From Serripes groenlandicus (lineage: Eukaryota; Mollusca; Bivalvia; Cardiida; Cardiidae): a stretch of 64,000 bases of DNA. The position numbers and the translations under genes are program-made. The stretch is taken from assembly GCA_031761405.1 (NCBI GenBank), contig JASEVX010000007.1, positions 61,515,062 through 61,579,061 of the forward strand, in the 5' to 3' direction. This document shows positions 52,156-62,720 of the stretch, in pieces. The stretch's first letter is position 1; the number at the start of each line of letters is the position of its first letter. The notes beneath the pieces are model-generated. The model was given only the letters and a program-made list of their open reading frames with translations, did not search any database and was not told where the DNA came from.

Positions 52156-52367
52156 TTAACTCTTTCAGCGCCAAAGGCAATATTGAGCTTTTTGCAAACA
52201 ATGCAGATTCAGGTGAGTCAGCTCGTAACGAGCTGTCTCACCTGAAATCTGCATTGTTTGGCTGTGAGTTATACAAATATTCCAAAAATCCTATAACATG
52301 AACATAGAGTCGTCCGAGTTGAACATGGAAGAGTCTACTTTAAACAATTCGGCGCTGAAAGGGTTAA
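52156..52367 (-). mobile_element. Family A MITE, complete, reverse orientation
   Basis: TTAACTCTTTCAGCGCCAAA to CGGCGCTGAAAGGGTTAA. Hairpin GCAAACAATGCAGATTCAGG ... CCTGAAATCTGCATTGTTTGG, apex AGCTCGTAACGAGCT. TTAA at both ends. Confidence 0.93.
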
Positions 52368-52882
52368 AGTAATAAAAACGACTTTTGATGTCTCTACAAC
52401 AGGACATTTTCGAAAACAGAAATATTCTAAATTCATTTTTTTTTTATATTAAAAGATGCAGACAAGTTCAAAGGTGACGGCAATACTTATACCGTATCAG
52501 ATAGACAGATGGTTTCGCGCACTGATTAAGGGATGTACCATTAAGTTACGGCATTCGAGATTTCATCTGTACTCTACGTCCGATTCCCCTCCCAGCTTAA
52601 CTATATGTCTCTTTCCTATATTTTGTCACAGTTTTAGGATCAAATAAGTTAATGTTGGTCGGTTCAGATTTTGCCTTTTCCCATAATCTTTTCAAAAGTC
52701 GTATATTTTCGAAGTTTTAAAGAGTCCTTTATGTACATGACAGTTATAAAACTATGTTTTACAAATTAAAAAACTTTGAGGAACTTTGTTGTAAATTATT
52801 CCAATATCCGCTGTTATCCATACAGCAGGAGTCTGCCAGGAAAATATAATGCTGTGACCGTGATTCGATGACCCCGTCGTAG
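52368..52882. other. No recognisable feature
   Basis: A 63-codon frame (52456-52647) without recognised content. Confidence 0.4.
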
Positions 52883-52946
52883 GCGTTTGCGAACAGAGTG
52901 TAGATCCAGACCAGACTGTGCATCCGTACAGTCTTATCAAGGTTTA
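52883..52946. repeat. Dispersed palindromic motif (K-type)
   Basis: GAACAGAGTGTAGATCCAGA, CCAGACTGTGCATCCG, TACAGTCTTATCAAGG; inverted relative to 48165 and 57422. Confidence 0.4.
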
Positions 52947-53100
52947 TCCTTGTCACATATTACTTACATAAGCTTGTTAGAAACGTGTTAGAAGTTTATG
53001 TATCTGATATGACTGAGCAGATAGATGTACAGTGTGATATAAACATACCATCATCACAAATGCCAACTTGCATCTTTGCCTGGGTTAGGGATCAAATATA

Positions 53101-53363
53101 TGAGCCGTTCCGCGAGAAAACCAACAGTAGGGACTCTGCATAAAGTATCGACCCTGTTCAGCCTAAGTATGCAGCGCAGGCTTATCAGGGCAGACACTTG
53201 TCGCCTCCTGTAGAATTTCTGTTTCTTGAATCATTACTCTATACCTCTATCCCCCTGAGACGGAATGTTTCAGTCCGGATTAGCCTGTGCGGACTGCACA
53301 GGCGGATCTGAATCAATTAATTACGCAGAGTCCACAATGTTAGTTTTCTCGTGGAACGGCTCA
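53101..53363 (+). mobile_element. Family C MITE, complete, TA-flanked
   Basis: TGAGCCGTTCCGCGAG to CGTGGAACGGCTCA, TATA before and TATG after. All landmarks present. Confidence 0.9.
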
Positions 53364-53482
53364 TATGTATGCGAGTAAAAATATTTGTGGAATTTTCGAT
53401 TTCAGATGGTTTGCAAGTGGAAATGTTCCAAGTGACGCCGTTACAAACGGACACATCTCGAAACGAGAACCGACATTCATAG

Positions 53483-53639
53483 ATAGACCCTTTCCCAACA
53501 TACAACAAAACTGAAACACACGATATTGAAAATATCCGAGCAATAATACGAATTGCTCCTTTTCAGTAATTTCTCCATTAGCCCAGAAGTTGTCTGCTTC
53601 AGATGCATCAAAATGCGTCCGCAAGTGGGAAAGGTTTAA
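53483..53639 (-). mobile_element. Family B MITE, shortened
   Basis: GACCCTTTCCCAACATACAA, hairpin reduced to GAATTGCTCCTTTTCAG, GTTGTCTGCTTCAGATGC, GTGGGAAAGGTTTAA. Confidence 0.65.
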
Positions 53640-53843
53640 ACGTCAAGAAAGATTTAGATCGGAGTACACACTCGCTTTGTGAACATTATTACTGGGCTAT
53701 GAAGGTTCCACACATCTAGAATAATTGTAAGATTAAGTGGCGCTCTTTGAAGACCTTTGAAGATCATGCGGAGACGCACGCCGATCACGTCCTTCTCTGA
53801 TCCAACTCAGCTCGATGATTCTTTATCTTCGATTGAACTGCAT

Positions 53844-54092
53844 CGGTGGTGTAGTTTAGAGCGTCCGCCGCACGTTCGATCCCCGGCGGTGAATACCAAA
53901 GGCTTTAAAACTGGTAGTAATGGCTGCCCTCCTTGGCGCTCAGGGTTTCGGGGGTTAGCATTACGACTTACTGGCTAGTGTCAGAATAAATGGACCAGTA
54001 GTTTTGGTGTCTTACCAGGGGGAAACGCCGTGATATACCCGAATCAATGATGAAAAACGGCGTAACACACCAAACAATCAATCATTGATTAC
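53844..54092 (+). mobile_element. SINE S3, full length
   Basis: tRNA-like head (CGGTGGTGTAGTTTAGAG, B box CGTTCGATCCCCGGCGG), body (AATACCAAAGGCTTTAAAAC, TGGCGCTCAGGGTTTCGGG, CATTACGACTTACTGG), 3' domain (AACGCCGTGATATACCC, AAAAACGGCGTAACACACC) and (AATC)n tail. Best reference for S3 here. Confidence 0.88.
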
Positions 54093-54265
54093 GATGGTTA
54101 TGACTAAAGCAATTCGCGTGATTCGTCTTCCACCAATCGGCCAAATATATAATATAGTGGTATGTTAGCAGTTGACTGGAAAGAGTGTAGACTGGCGTAC
54201 AATGAAGGAATGCCAGGAACACGCACGTGTTATGTGAATAGGTTATCATGATGCAACAGAAAAAC
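54093..54265 (-). mobile_element. Decayed SINE D body
   Basis: GTGATTCGTCTTCCACCAA then TCGGCCAAATATATAA and AGAGTGTAGACTGGCG, TGCCAGGAACACGCACG resemble the D body with rearrangements. Adjoins the S3 tail. Confidence 0.4.
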
Positions 54266-54747
54266 CGCTCAAACGAGGTAAAGCTCCAAACGCCTCCTTT
54301 TCCCCCCATGACTTGACTGAAATCCTCATTGTATCGAGATAGTATACGTGTAAAGACTTGCTCGATGATCTTTACATATGTAAACGCTTATCTTAAAGTC
54401 ACGCGTATTTCAAAGCATGTGAACACAATGGAAACAATGACTTATTTGTCTTGTGCATGTCCTGCTAAGGATATTTTTATAATAAAAAGCTGAAATATCG
54501 GTGAATGACGTCATAAATCTGTTCATTAAAGTAGGCTCGATTGCCGGCTGTGGTTTCAAGTCTAAAAGCATATGTCAAATAAATAAATCGTTCTTTAGAT
54601 ATTCTGTCTTTATTTTCACAAGAGTGCAGACGATTTAAAACTAAACAAATGATGTTCATGGTTCGAGATACTCTAGTTCAAAGACAGATGCACTGTTATA
54701 GCGTAGTGTTTGCTATAATGAAAAAAGATATATATATATAAATATGT
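54266..54747. other. No recognisable feature
   Basis: AT-rich, a short (TA)n near 54730. Confidence 0.4.
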
Positions 54748-55099
54748 TAAAGGCACTGAACTCCAGATTATAGATAGTATAGTCAAAGTTTTTAAACTGT
54801 TCAAAATTTATCTTGAAATATTAGAATCATTATTCTGGGATATAATAAAAGTAATAATTTCACTTTCCAGTACAATAAACATCTAAATATTGATCGTTTA
54901 TAAATACTTCATTTTTACTGGGTAGACATACCCAGTAGGCCATTTTTTTTGTTCATGACTTTTAATTGACTGTGTTTCATTTACTGCCAAAATAGTTTTT
55001 GATTATTTATTACTTACTTTGTTGTCACTGTTAGCAATATTTGCAGAAGTTTAAACATTTTAAAATGTTGATCTCCATCTTGAGTTCAGCACCTTTAAT
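54748..55099 (+). mobile_element. Family G MITE, complete, TTAA-flanked
   Basis: TTAAAGGCACTGAACTCC to GAGTTCAGCACCTTTAA: inverted ends AGG(C/T)(A/G)CTGAACTC with TTAA on both sides. It contains the palindrome TACTGGGTAGACATACCCAGTA at 54916-54937. No hairpin of the A/B type. Non-coding. Confidence 0.85.
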
Positions 55100-55615
55100 A
55101 TCTGTATTCCTAGACCAACTGGGGAATAAAACAGCGGCGCTTTACGAAGACTAAACATATTGCAGTTGAGACAGGTGTATATTCAGATCAGCCATCGCAA
55201 CCACTCAGTCTGATATGCCTCTATATTGTTCGACAATAAGTCATTGAATGTTTTAGAAACATTTTGATAATCAGTATCCATGTTAATTTTTTAGCATGTT
55301 AGCATGGATGTGCAGGCTTGATCTTAGTTCAAACCTATACTACTTAGCCTTAGTTTGATTTACCTTTAGCACTGCTCCAATAATTTACGTCAGGCAAAAA
55401 TGGGTAGTGTTGCATGCTAACGACAAAAGGCTTAATCATGATCACTCGCAAGGGGCTTCCATGTGGCTTCCATTCAGTATTATGCTATATATAAGTTGCA
55501 ACTAAAAATAACTGAAGGTGGAGCCACATGAATAATTCTGTAACATTGTTATTATATGACCCCCGCGCCAAACACCCCCGACCATTTAAGGTTTTGAAAT
55601 ACATAAATATAGGAT
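55100..55615. other. No recognisable feature
   Basis: Unremarkable; no repeat family member. Confidence 0.4.
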
Positions 55616-55763
55616 ATTTGTTTGTTTTGAGTGGATATGGAATATATCTCATCGAGAAGTGAAACAATTGAATATTTTCACGAGCGCGTAGCACGATTGA
55701 AAATGTTAAAATTGTATCACTTCGAGTTGAAATATATTCCATATTCACTCAAAACAAACAAAT
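55616..55763. mobile_element. 148-bp foldback element
   Basis: ATTTGTTTGTTTTGAGTG ... GAATATAT at the left is repeated inverted (ATATATTCC ... CACTCAAAACAAACAAAT) at the right. Arms of about 65-70 bp meet around CACGAGCGCGTAGCACG. Because of the symmetry both strands have similar open frames, which are not genes. A related GTGATATGGATTATATCTC occurs at 56087. Confidence 0.8.
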
Positions 55764-56230
55764 TTTATTTTTATTTTATGATAATTAATGATGAAATAAT
55801 TGAACTATTTGGTGTCTTCGTACCTGTTTACACGCGGACGAATCTGTGTGAATGTATTTGTTTACTATACAATGTCAGACAATGACAATAAGTCCGATTT
55901 ATTAAATTTACGGAATACGGAATTATACATGGGTAAAGATAAGATAAGGTTTTTATCACATGACAATGCTTGTATCCGATCTAATAATATACCCATTACT
56001 TATTTCTTTATATAGACAAACGTGTGTACTAATAACATGACCGGAAACTAGGAAAATGACGTCATACCTATATCACTCACAGTGTGGGTGATATGGATTA
56101 TATCTCACTGATAGAACTTAGTATCTCATCGTTTAGCATTAAATAAAGAACACTATCAAATTGCATACATGTAATATATTGGTGGTCTCCACGAATTATT
56201 CTATAAATGTATCTAGTTTGTATGACTGGA
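55764..56230. other. No gene; possible relative of the foldback element
   Basis: TATCACTCACAGTGTGGGTG and GATATGGATTATATCTCAC near 56070-56110 resemble the arms of 55616-55763. The rest is AT-rich without recognised structure. Confidence 0.35.
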
Positions 56231-56241
56231 TAGGAAATGAA

Positions 56242-56440
56242 ATGAGTGTTGGTAATGCGTACTGATAGAGCATTTGACCTTGGTCTCCGCTTATCATAGC
56301 CATCCGAAGGTCGTGTGTCATGATCGTGTGTCTAGATAGTAATGCAATGAGTGTTGGTAATGCGTCCTGATATGACCTTGGTCTCCGCTTATCATAGAAA
56401 TCTGAAGGTCGTTTGTCGTGATCGTGTTTTCTAGATAAAA
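56242..56440. repeat. 105-bp direct tandem duplication
   Basis: ATGAGTGTTGGTAATGCGT at 56242 recurs at 56347, followed in both by ACCTTGGTCTCCGCTTATC, GAAGGTCGT and GATCGTGT. The second unit has a small deletion. Confidence 0.88.
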
Positions 56441-57058
56441 CTCTTGCAGACGATTCGGTAATCACAGTGGAACTGGTTGATGCAAAAAGATGTACAGAAA
56501 GACATTAACTGTTTTATGTCACTATCTCCCGACTATCTGAACTGATGCAGCAGACATGTTTATGACATGAGCTGCACGTGATTATGCTGAAATAATGCTA
56601 TAGGTTGATCCATACATCGTACATTCGTTGATGTGATTGTGATTGCGATTAAAGGTAGAGCGGAAAGTGCACATCAATGTTAGATTGCTTGTAGTAATCT
56701 ATTTGGTTGGAATCCCGTGATGAGCGGAATCAGACCGCCTTTGGTATTTTTCCACACAAACGGCGCGAGCACTGGTTTTGTGTCCATTAAGCAGACATCG
56801 AGAGTGATTAATATAAGCTGAAAGCTTGTTTCGCAATCGATGTAAAATGAATAAGTTTAAACTAATTTATTAGGTCTACGTTTAGACGATTTTCTCTTCA
56901 GCACCGATACGAGATGCAGTGATGTGTGCAATGACCTGCATCCTCAGACCATCTTGTCTAAGCAGTTAAAACTTCAATCATACGAGATCTTTCAATCATA
57001 ACCTAAGCGGTTGGTTCTCTTTGATGTGTTTGTTTGTATTGTGTCTTATTTCGCTTTC
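56441..57058. other. No recognisable feature
   Basis: No repeat family member or supported frame. Confidence 0.4.
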
Positions 57059-57059
57059 A

Positions 57060-57288
57060 ACATTTAAGCAGTTGCTCCACGGTGATGCCTGGACCTATGG
57101 TCCATTTATCTTGAAAACAGCGAATCAGCCGTAAAGGTAATCCCACAATTCTAAGTAGCGCGAAGGAAGAAAAGCTAAAACTACCATTTGCTAAAAGGCT
57201 TTGTTATAGCCCGAAGTGGAATCGCACCCGTGACCCCGCGCACCAAGACGGATTATCTACCACTTCTACGCCGAGGATATAAACTAGC
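57060..57288 (-). mobile_element. SINE S3, worn
   Basis: CCATTTATCTTGAAAACAGC, GAATCAGCCGTAAAGGTAA, AAAGGCTTTGTTATAGCCCG, B box GTGGAATCGCACCCGTGACC, then CACTTCTACGCCGAGG in place of the A box. Confidence 0.65.
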
Positions 57289-57421
57289 ACAACCCTACGT
57301 AATTATTACACACGTGTGGGGGGAAAACGTGCCTATGAATTTATGCTTCAGGATCGAAACTCATACGATGCTGATTTAAGGAAGTTTCTTAAAAAAAACA
57401 AATTACTACTTTGCAAACAAT

Positions 57422-57477
57422 TTAGGGCCAGATCAGACTGCTCGGATGCAGTAGCTTATCTGGATCTACACTGTTAG
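57422..57477. repeat. Dispersed palindromic motif (K-type)
   Basis: GGGCCAGATCAGACTGCTCG, GATGCAGTAGCTTATCTGG, ATCTACACTGTTAG. The CAGATCAGACTGC / GCAG...TATCTGG arrangement is an inverted repeat. Confidence 0.5.
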
Positions 57478-57822
57478 TTAATCCCTTACGCTTGATTTTC
57501 GTAGAACGCCGCTCGCTTTCACAGTTTATCCACATATCGATTTGGGAATCAACTGAGTGAAGTGAAAAGGTTAACAGACTCAAATATGCTGTAACTTGTA
57601 AGCGGAAGGAATGTTGCGATTGACATTGACTGACCTATTTATATATAAAGATTCTTTACATAAAACACCCAATTACAATGATTTGCGTAATCATAATATG
57701 GAACATGTGCTGTAACACCCCTTCCTGTTCTCGAGTCGGTTCTGATTACAGATTTGCTTTTTATATCCCTCTATTTATTTTTAAAACATTCCCGTTTTCA
57801 AATGAAGAAGTGAAAAAACTGT

Positions 57823-58323
57823 TTAACCCTTTCCCACATTTAACAAATCTGCAGCAGACGATTTTGAAAACTTATTGACAAAAACCTGACAAATCTCCAT
57901 AAAAGATAGCTTATTTGTTAAATAAAGTTGAAAACATTGTGGCGAAAGGTGAGCAATTTCACCTTTGGCCACAATGTTTTCAAAAGTAGTCTGCTGCTAT
58001 TGCGTCAAAATGCGTCTGCAGATGGGATTTTTTTGTTGTTTTTTTGTTTGGAGTTTAGCGCCGCTTTCAACAGCTTTGGTCATATCACGGCGGTCAGTGC
58101 ACCTACCCATGTTTTCCTGGCTTTCCCACACCAGTACTTACACAACATTCTTTCGAAGCCACTGACTACTTTTCTCACATAGATCAGAGGTGAGAGGCAA
58201 TGGAAAACATCACCCGAAAGAATGTCGCCGCAACTGGGTATCGAACCCGTGACCTCCAGATCACGAGTCAGATACGCTACCAATTGAGCTACCCGGCCGG
58301 GTCCTGCAGATGGGAAAGGGTAA
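57823..58323 (-). mobile_element. Family B MITE split by a SINE insertion
   Basis: B sequence 57823-58027 (TTAACCCTTTCCCACATTTA, AATCTGCAGCAGACG, hairpin arms around GTGAGCAATTTCAC, GTCTGCTGCTATTGCGTC) resumes at 58304 (CTGCAGATGGGAAAGGG to GTAA). CTGCAGATGGGA is duplicated at the two edges of the inserted SINE. The hairpin has lost one half of its apex. Confidence 0.87.
58028..58303 (-). mobile_element. SINE S4, full length, 12-bp target duplication
   Basis: On the plus strand: T-rich/(TTG) tail, shared 3' domain (GAGTTTAGCGCCGC ... CATATCACGGCGGTCAG), body (GGCTTTCCCACACCAGTAC, CGAAAGAATGTCGCCGC), and a tRNA-like head with B box GGGTATCGAACCCGTG and A box in CCAATTGAGCTACCCGG. Target duplication CTGCAGATGGGA at 58016-58027 and 58304-58315. 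Confidence 0.9.
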
Positions 58324-58682
58324 AGATAAAATAAAATAATGTTCAGTTTTTAAAATATCTCGTTTTAACCGTGTTTGCAAAGAATAATATTCTACAGCGA
58401 TGTTAAAACTGGAAAAGGTGTCTGTATAAGAAAAAGAGTTGAAATATGATATACATATAGATAGCTAAAAATAAGCCTTAAAAATATATAGGTATATTTT
58501 GACTGTCAGGTGCTTGGACGAATGACAGAGAAAGGTTAGGGTAAACCCCCTTTCTTTGATTTATCATTAGTTAGGTCCGTCTTCTAATAGGTGCAGTGTG
58601 TGTCTGTTGACACAGTGAGTCATTCTACCCATACAGTGAAGACCCAGATAATAGGCAGTTGGACCAATTTGATCAATTGTGT

Positions 58683-58903
58683 TTAATTGGCGTTTTACGC
58701 CGTGTTCAACATTATTTCAGTATATCACGGCGACAGTTCTCCTATTCATGATCCATATGTAAACAAACCAGGACTGGGCTAGGAAATGTGCCTTGCCCAT
58801 GGGTATTCCACCATGACCGTCGTGCCACGACTGTAAATCGAACCCGGGACGCCCGGTTTCAAATCCCCGACGCTAACCTCTCGACCTTGGCGCATTCCTA
58901 CCG
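58683..58903 (-). mobile_element. SINE E, full length
   Basis: TGGCGTTTTACGCCGTGTTC ... TATCACGGCGACAG, then GAAATGTGCCTTGCCCATGG, CATGACCGTCGTGCCACG, B box AAATCGAACCCGGGACG. A short insertion (GGTTTCAAATCCCCGACG) lies between the boxes. Confidence 0.85.
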
Positions 58904-59124
58904 CCTGATCAGGGTCTACATACAGCTTGAATCAATCGGATCTCCTTGGCTAATGTGCTTGTTTATCAAGGACAATGTTTAACCTCTATCCTATGACACA
59001 TCTCTGGACCAGCTGAATGTGTTTGTCTCTGATAGATGTTGCTCCTGGGAGGTTGCACTGACTTTAAGCACATTCCTGTCATTTATTGGCGAAGGGAAGA
59101 CCAATAATAGTGAGATGTTTTCTG

Positions 59125-59332
59125 TACCCTTCCCCACGTACAAGGGTATGAACATCTAAACAAAAGTATGGAATATCTCTATAAATGAAAGTATTATTAC
59201 TTAATTAAAGAAGTTGAAAACATTTTGTCAAAAGGAGAAATTGCTCGCTTTGAGCAATTTCTTTTTTTGCCACAAAGTTAACAAACATCGTCTGCTGCAG
59301 AGGCGTCAGAAAGCGTATATACGTGGGATTAT
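59125..59332 (-). mobile_element. Family B MITE, worn left end
   Basis: TACCCTTCCCCACGTACAAG, ATAAATGAAAGTATTATTAC, hairpin apex GCTCGCTTTGAGC, CGTCTGCTGCAGAGGCGTC, AAGCGTATATACGTGGG. The final AAAGGGTTAA is worn. Confidence 0.8.
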
Positions 59333-59615
59333 TTTTAATCTACGCACATGCATGTTCTATGTCGTTATATAGGTTATATAGGTGATGTTTTATCCGATAA
59401 GGATGTTTTTGTTTACAAATATCAATGCAAAACCGAAATATTGACACGGAAGTGTGTCACTGATATTGATCGAGGTAATTTCGGGTAAAACCCGGATGAC
59501 ACCGGATATTAATATAACGGATTTGCCCGTTGAAAAGCTGCAGAGGAATAAGTTCCTGTTTATTTGTGGTTAGTTTATTCAAAACACTTCCGTCAACAAA
59601 TTAATACTGATAGTA

Positions 59616-59796
59616 CCAGATCACTAGATAAGAGGGAGTGAACGAGTTTTTTTCCCCACAATATTTTCTAATTACTCATTCAAATCCTATGTTGTGGGTA
59701 CCACTGAGACGATTCTTTTGAGTACCCACAACATAGGGTTTGAATGTCAAATAAGGATTTTATAACATGAAAAATGCCTATTATTTAGAGCTCTGG
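59616..59796. mobile_element. Family F element, complete
   Basis: Ends CCAGATCACTAGATAAG and TTATTTAGAGCTCTGG. Centre: CCTATGTTGTGGGTAC, CACTGAGACGATTCTTTTGA, GTACCCACAACATAGGG, a strong palindrome. ATAGTA occurs on both sides (59610-59615 and 59797-59802), a possible 6-bp target duplication seen only in this copy. Confidence 0.8.
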
Positions 59797-59878
59797 ATAG
59801 TATTGAAACTGTCGGTTAAGGAAAGTACGTAATAGAACGGTTGGTGATGTTCTGAGTTCGGTGCAGATTGTCATTAGC

Positions 59879-59975
59879 ATAACCCCTTCCTATATATATA
59901 CACAGATTATTTTTGACGCCTCTGCAGCTCTGTAAATATTTCTCCTTTTGTCCAGATGTTTTCAACTCTTTTTAA
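59879..59975 (+). mobile_element. Family B MITE, shortened
   Basis: TAACCCCTTCCTATATATAT, TTTTTGACGCCTCTGCAGC, then TTCTCCTTTTGTCCAGATG. The left hairpin arm is deleted and the right end is missing. Confidence 0.55.
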
Positions 59976-60005
59976 GGATTTAATTCTGATTTGTGGAAAT
60001 TTCCT

Positions 60006-60183
60006 GGGTAAGTCACCAGTACTACAGGTTCATTTTTCATGACACCAGCCAGTCAGTCGTATTTCCGAGGAGGACAGCCATTCTTACCGTTTTTGAAGTA
60101 TTTGGTATAACCCGACCGAATATCGAACCCGCGGTCTCCCAAACCCAAGGTGGATGCTATACCACTACACCAGGGAGGCAGTA
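60006..60183 (-). mobile_element. SINE S3, tail-truncated
   Basis: GTCACCAGTACTACAGGTTC, CATGACACCAGCCAGTCAG, TTGAAGTATTTGGTATAACC, B box GAATATCGAACCCGCGG, then GGATGCTATACCACTACACC. Confidence 0.75.
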
Positions 60184-60297
60184 TGAATAAAATATTTAGA
60201 GCGTCCGTCAGGTAAACATGACACCCACTTTCGATACCCGTTCGGAACATACCAAATACTTTTAAAATGATAATAGTAGCTTACCTCATAATATATC
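60184..60297 (+). mobile_element. SINE S3, head part, opposite orientation
   Basis: AGAGCGTCCGTCAGG, CACTTTCGATACCCGTTCGG, ACATACCAAATACTTTTAAA. Lies head-to-head with the previous copy and stops at the left end of element L. Confidence 0.65.
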
Positions 60298-60541
60298 GAG
60301 GGCTTGGCGTGAAACGGTTGTAACTAAAATTTGTATTTTTTTTCCAACGTTAATCACCTCGCCATAAAGTCTTTTAAAGCGTTAAAATCATTTTTCTTGG
60401 TAAACAATGGAAATTTAGGTGCCATTGCTCAGAACGAGCAATGGCTCCTAAATTTGCATTGTTTACAAAGGGGTCGAAATTGCCCCTAAACCAGGGTTTT
60501 CAAAACAGGTTTTAGTTACAATCGTTTCACGCCAAGCCCTC
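60298..60541. mobile_element. Family L MITE, complete
   Basis: Ends GAGGGCTTGGCGTGAAAC and its exact inverted counterpart GTTTCACGCCAAGCCCTC; the inverted match continues for about 27 bp with one mismatch. The inner 67-bp hairpin (60400-60466) runs from GTAAACAATGGAAATTTAGG to its complement, apex GCTCAGAACGAGC. That hairpin has the same length and apex position as those of families A and B although the ends differ. TATA-rich sequence borders both ends. Confidence 0.88.
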
Positions 60542-60959
60542 TCTATATATGATCTAAGCATTACGGAGATAACGGTTAAGTCAGATGGCTCGATGTTTCA
60601 GATTACCGACAGTTCTAGTTTTAAATTATTTGTTTGACATCGAAGACCGAAACAAACTTTCACCTTATATTAATAACGCTCGATGTCTGCTTCCTGGAGA
60701 CTTAACCAGTTCTCGCGTCGTTTGTATGGAAAAATCCTAAAAAAATGAACCCGCTCATCACGGGACCTTTGGTACGAGAGGCCAACGCTCCTACCACTGC
60801 AACACTGTCGTTCACACAAACAGTTTTGACAACACTGCTTAAACCAGAACAACTGATAAACCATGGCCAATAGATCGAAGAGGGTCAGGGTAATCGTTAA
60901 TCTAGCAGCAGTCGAGAATTTGAAAAGTGCCCACATAAATGATGAAAATCGTCTCTTAA

Positions 60960-61108
60960 AGGGAATTATAATTATCAAATGGAGTTGAAAACATTGTGGC
61001 AAATGGAGAAATTGCTTTTTATAAGGAATTTCTCCATTTGTCACAATGTTTTCAATAGTTGTCTGCTCCAGAGGCGTCAGAAAGCGTCTTTACTTGGGAA
61101 AGGATTAA
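60960..61108 (-). mobile_element. Family B MITE, partial
   Basis: GGGAATTATAATTATCAAAT, hairpin (TTGTGGCAAATGGAG ... CTCCATTTGTCACAA) with a broken apex, GTCTGCTCCAGAGGCGTC, TTGGGAAAGGATTAA. The left end is lost. Confidence 0.75.
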
Positions 61109-61280
61109 ATACTGGAAACTCGTCATAAATGAAAGTTTATATATATTGAATAGAGTTGAAAACATCGAGGCAAAAGATGAGATTGCTCATTACGAACAAT
61201 TTCTACATTTGTTTTAATGTCTTCAAACGCCGTCTCCTGTAGATGTGTTAAAATACATTTACAAGTGGAAAAGGGGTTAA
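61105..61280 (-). mobile_element. Family B MITE, sharing TTAA with its neighbour
   Basis: Starts at the TTAA of the previous copy: TTAAATACTGGAAACTCG, ATAAATGAAAGTTTATATA, hairpin apex GCTCATTACGAAC, GTCTCCTGTAGATGTG, GTGGAAAAGGGGTTAA. The outer CCCTTTCC at the left is missing. Confidence 0.75.
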
Positions 61281-61312
61281 TCCACCAAAATTCTGTATAA
61301 TAATGTAAGGTT

Positions 61313-61503
61313 TTTTGTTTGTTTTATTGGGGTTTTACGCCGCTTTCAACATTATTTCAGTTATAACAAGGCGTCAGTTCACTTATTCATGATCCCCGGG
61401 TAAACAAACCAGTACTAGGCTAGAGAATGTGCCTTGCCCAAGGGCACTCAACCATGACCGTAGTGCCGCGACTGGGGATAGAACCCGGGACCCCCGGTTT
61501 CAA
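61313..61503 (-). mobile_element. SINE E, head-truncated
   Basis: TTTGTTTTATTGGGGTTTTA, CGCCGCTTTCAACATTATTTC, ACAAGGCGTCAG, GAATGTGCCTTGCCCAAGG, GTAGTGCCGCGACTGG, B box GGATAGAACCCGGGACC. It stops before the A box. Confidence 0.83.
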
Positions 61504-62720
61504 ATATGTAACGTAATTTGTACATACTTATGGAAGATAAACTACACTTAAACTAATCCAGCAGAAAACGGTCAATGCCCTAAGGGGTATAATAATATAA
61601 AAACAAACTGAGGCATCTGTGCCAAATTGTTCATGATTACTATCTCCAGGCCCTTCAAACAAATCAAAGACCACTCACAGACAAAAAAAATACACACAAA
61701 ACATGAAACGGGATCTGGTACTGGCTTTTTAGGTTAGTAGGTCGTGGGCATTCTTACCGCTAATTCTCTTCATTGGATAATGAATAGTATAAATAAAGAA
61801 TATTTTATATATCTTTAGTCAACAGAATACAACTTTCGCTGTCATATTACAACCAGATTGCATTTGACATCATATGCAGCGGATGAATTTTGAAGACATT
61901 GTGGGAAAAGATTAAAATTAAACTCCTCTTTCCCTAAAATATTTTATTTTTTTTATCAAATAACAATCTAAATTTCGAGATCTAACACTTCTTTCTTCAA
62001 ATCTTTTCATATTAGACGAGTTTTCAAAAACAATCCGGCAAATGGTTTAAACGAGAGATACACCACTTGCAGTAATTGACTATTTTTCAATAGATTTTAA
62101 TTAAATTAACAATTATTGACTGTTAATATTCGTATTTATATTTGTTTTTTGGTATTTGATTGGCCTAAAGATATTCTTTGTTGTCAATGGTTTGAAGGCG
62201 CGAAAGAGTTCCCGCCATTTGGACGGAACTACTTTTTTTCTATTGCGCTTCACAAAAATTTCGTTGATAGTGATCAGTGTTAAAACAATAGAAAGACAAC
62301 TGTGCGTAATATGATACATCGGTTGATATTGTTTCCTCCATTGACTCTTTTATCATTCCTTTTGTCAACGCATTTTAAAAGATTTAAAAGAGAGGAATGT
62401 GGTTTGGTTTTTTTCGCGTTAAGATTCCATCATAAAAGTGTGTAGCTTTTAAAATTCTGCGTTATTAATCAGACATGAGATTCATGATTTTTGTTTAAAT
62501 AAAATTATCGACCATTTTTGTTTTGAATTGGTCCAAACCATTATGAAACGAAGGTGTAAGAGATAGAGTAACTAAACATGCCAAGAGTCCCCCCGCGGAT
62601 TTCTATCGCTCGACGAATCTTTCTTTTTTTCAAATGGCCCAGAGCGTAAGGAATACTATCTATAATCGATACACGTCACGAGAAAACCAATCTCCAAGGG
62701 GATGTTACATGTGTTGCCGA
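61504..62720. other. No gene recognised (1.2 kb)
   Basis: A faint B-like stretch at 61860-61945 (CATATGCAGCGGATGAATTT, GAAGACATTGTGGG). ACGTCACGAGAAAACCAATC at 62675 recalls the family C terminus. No frame worth reporting. Confidence 0.4.

Noticed and set aside
55631..55885. Frames on both strands near 55.6-55.9 kb
   Set aside because: Mirror-image frames generated by the 148-bp foldback element.
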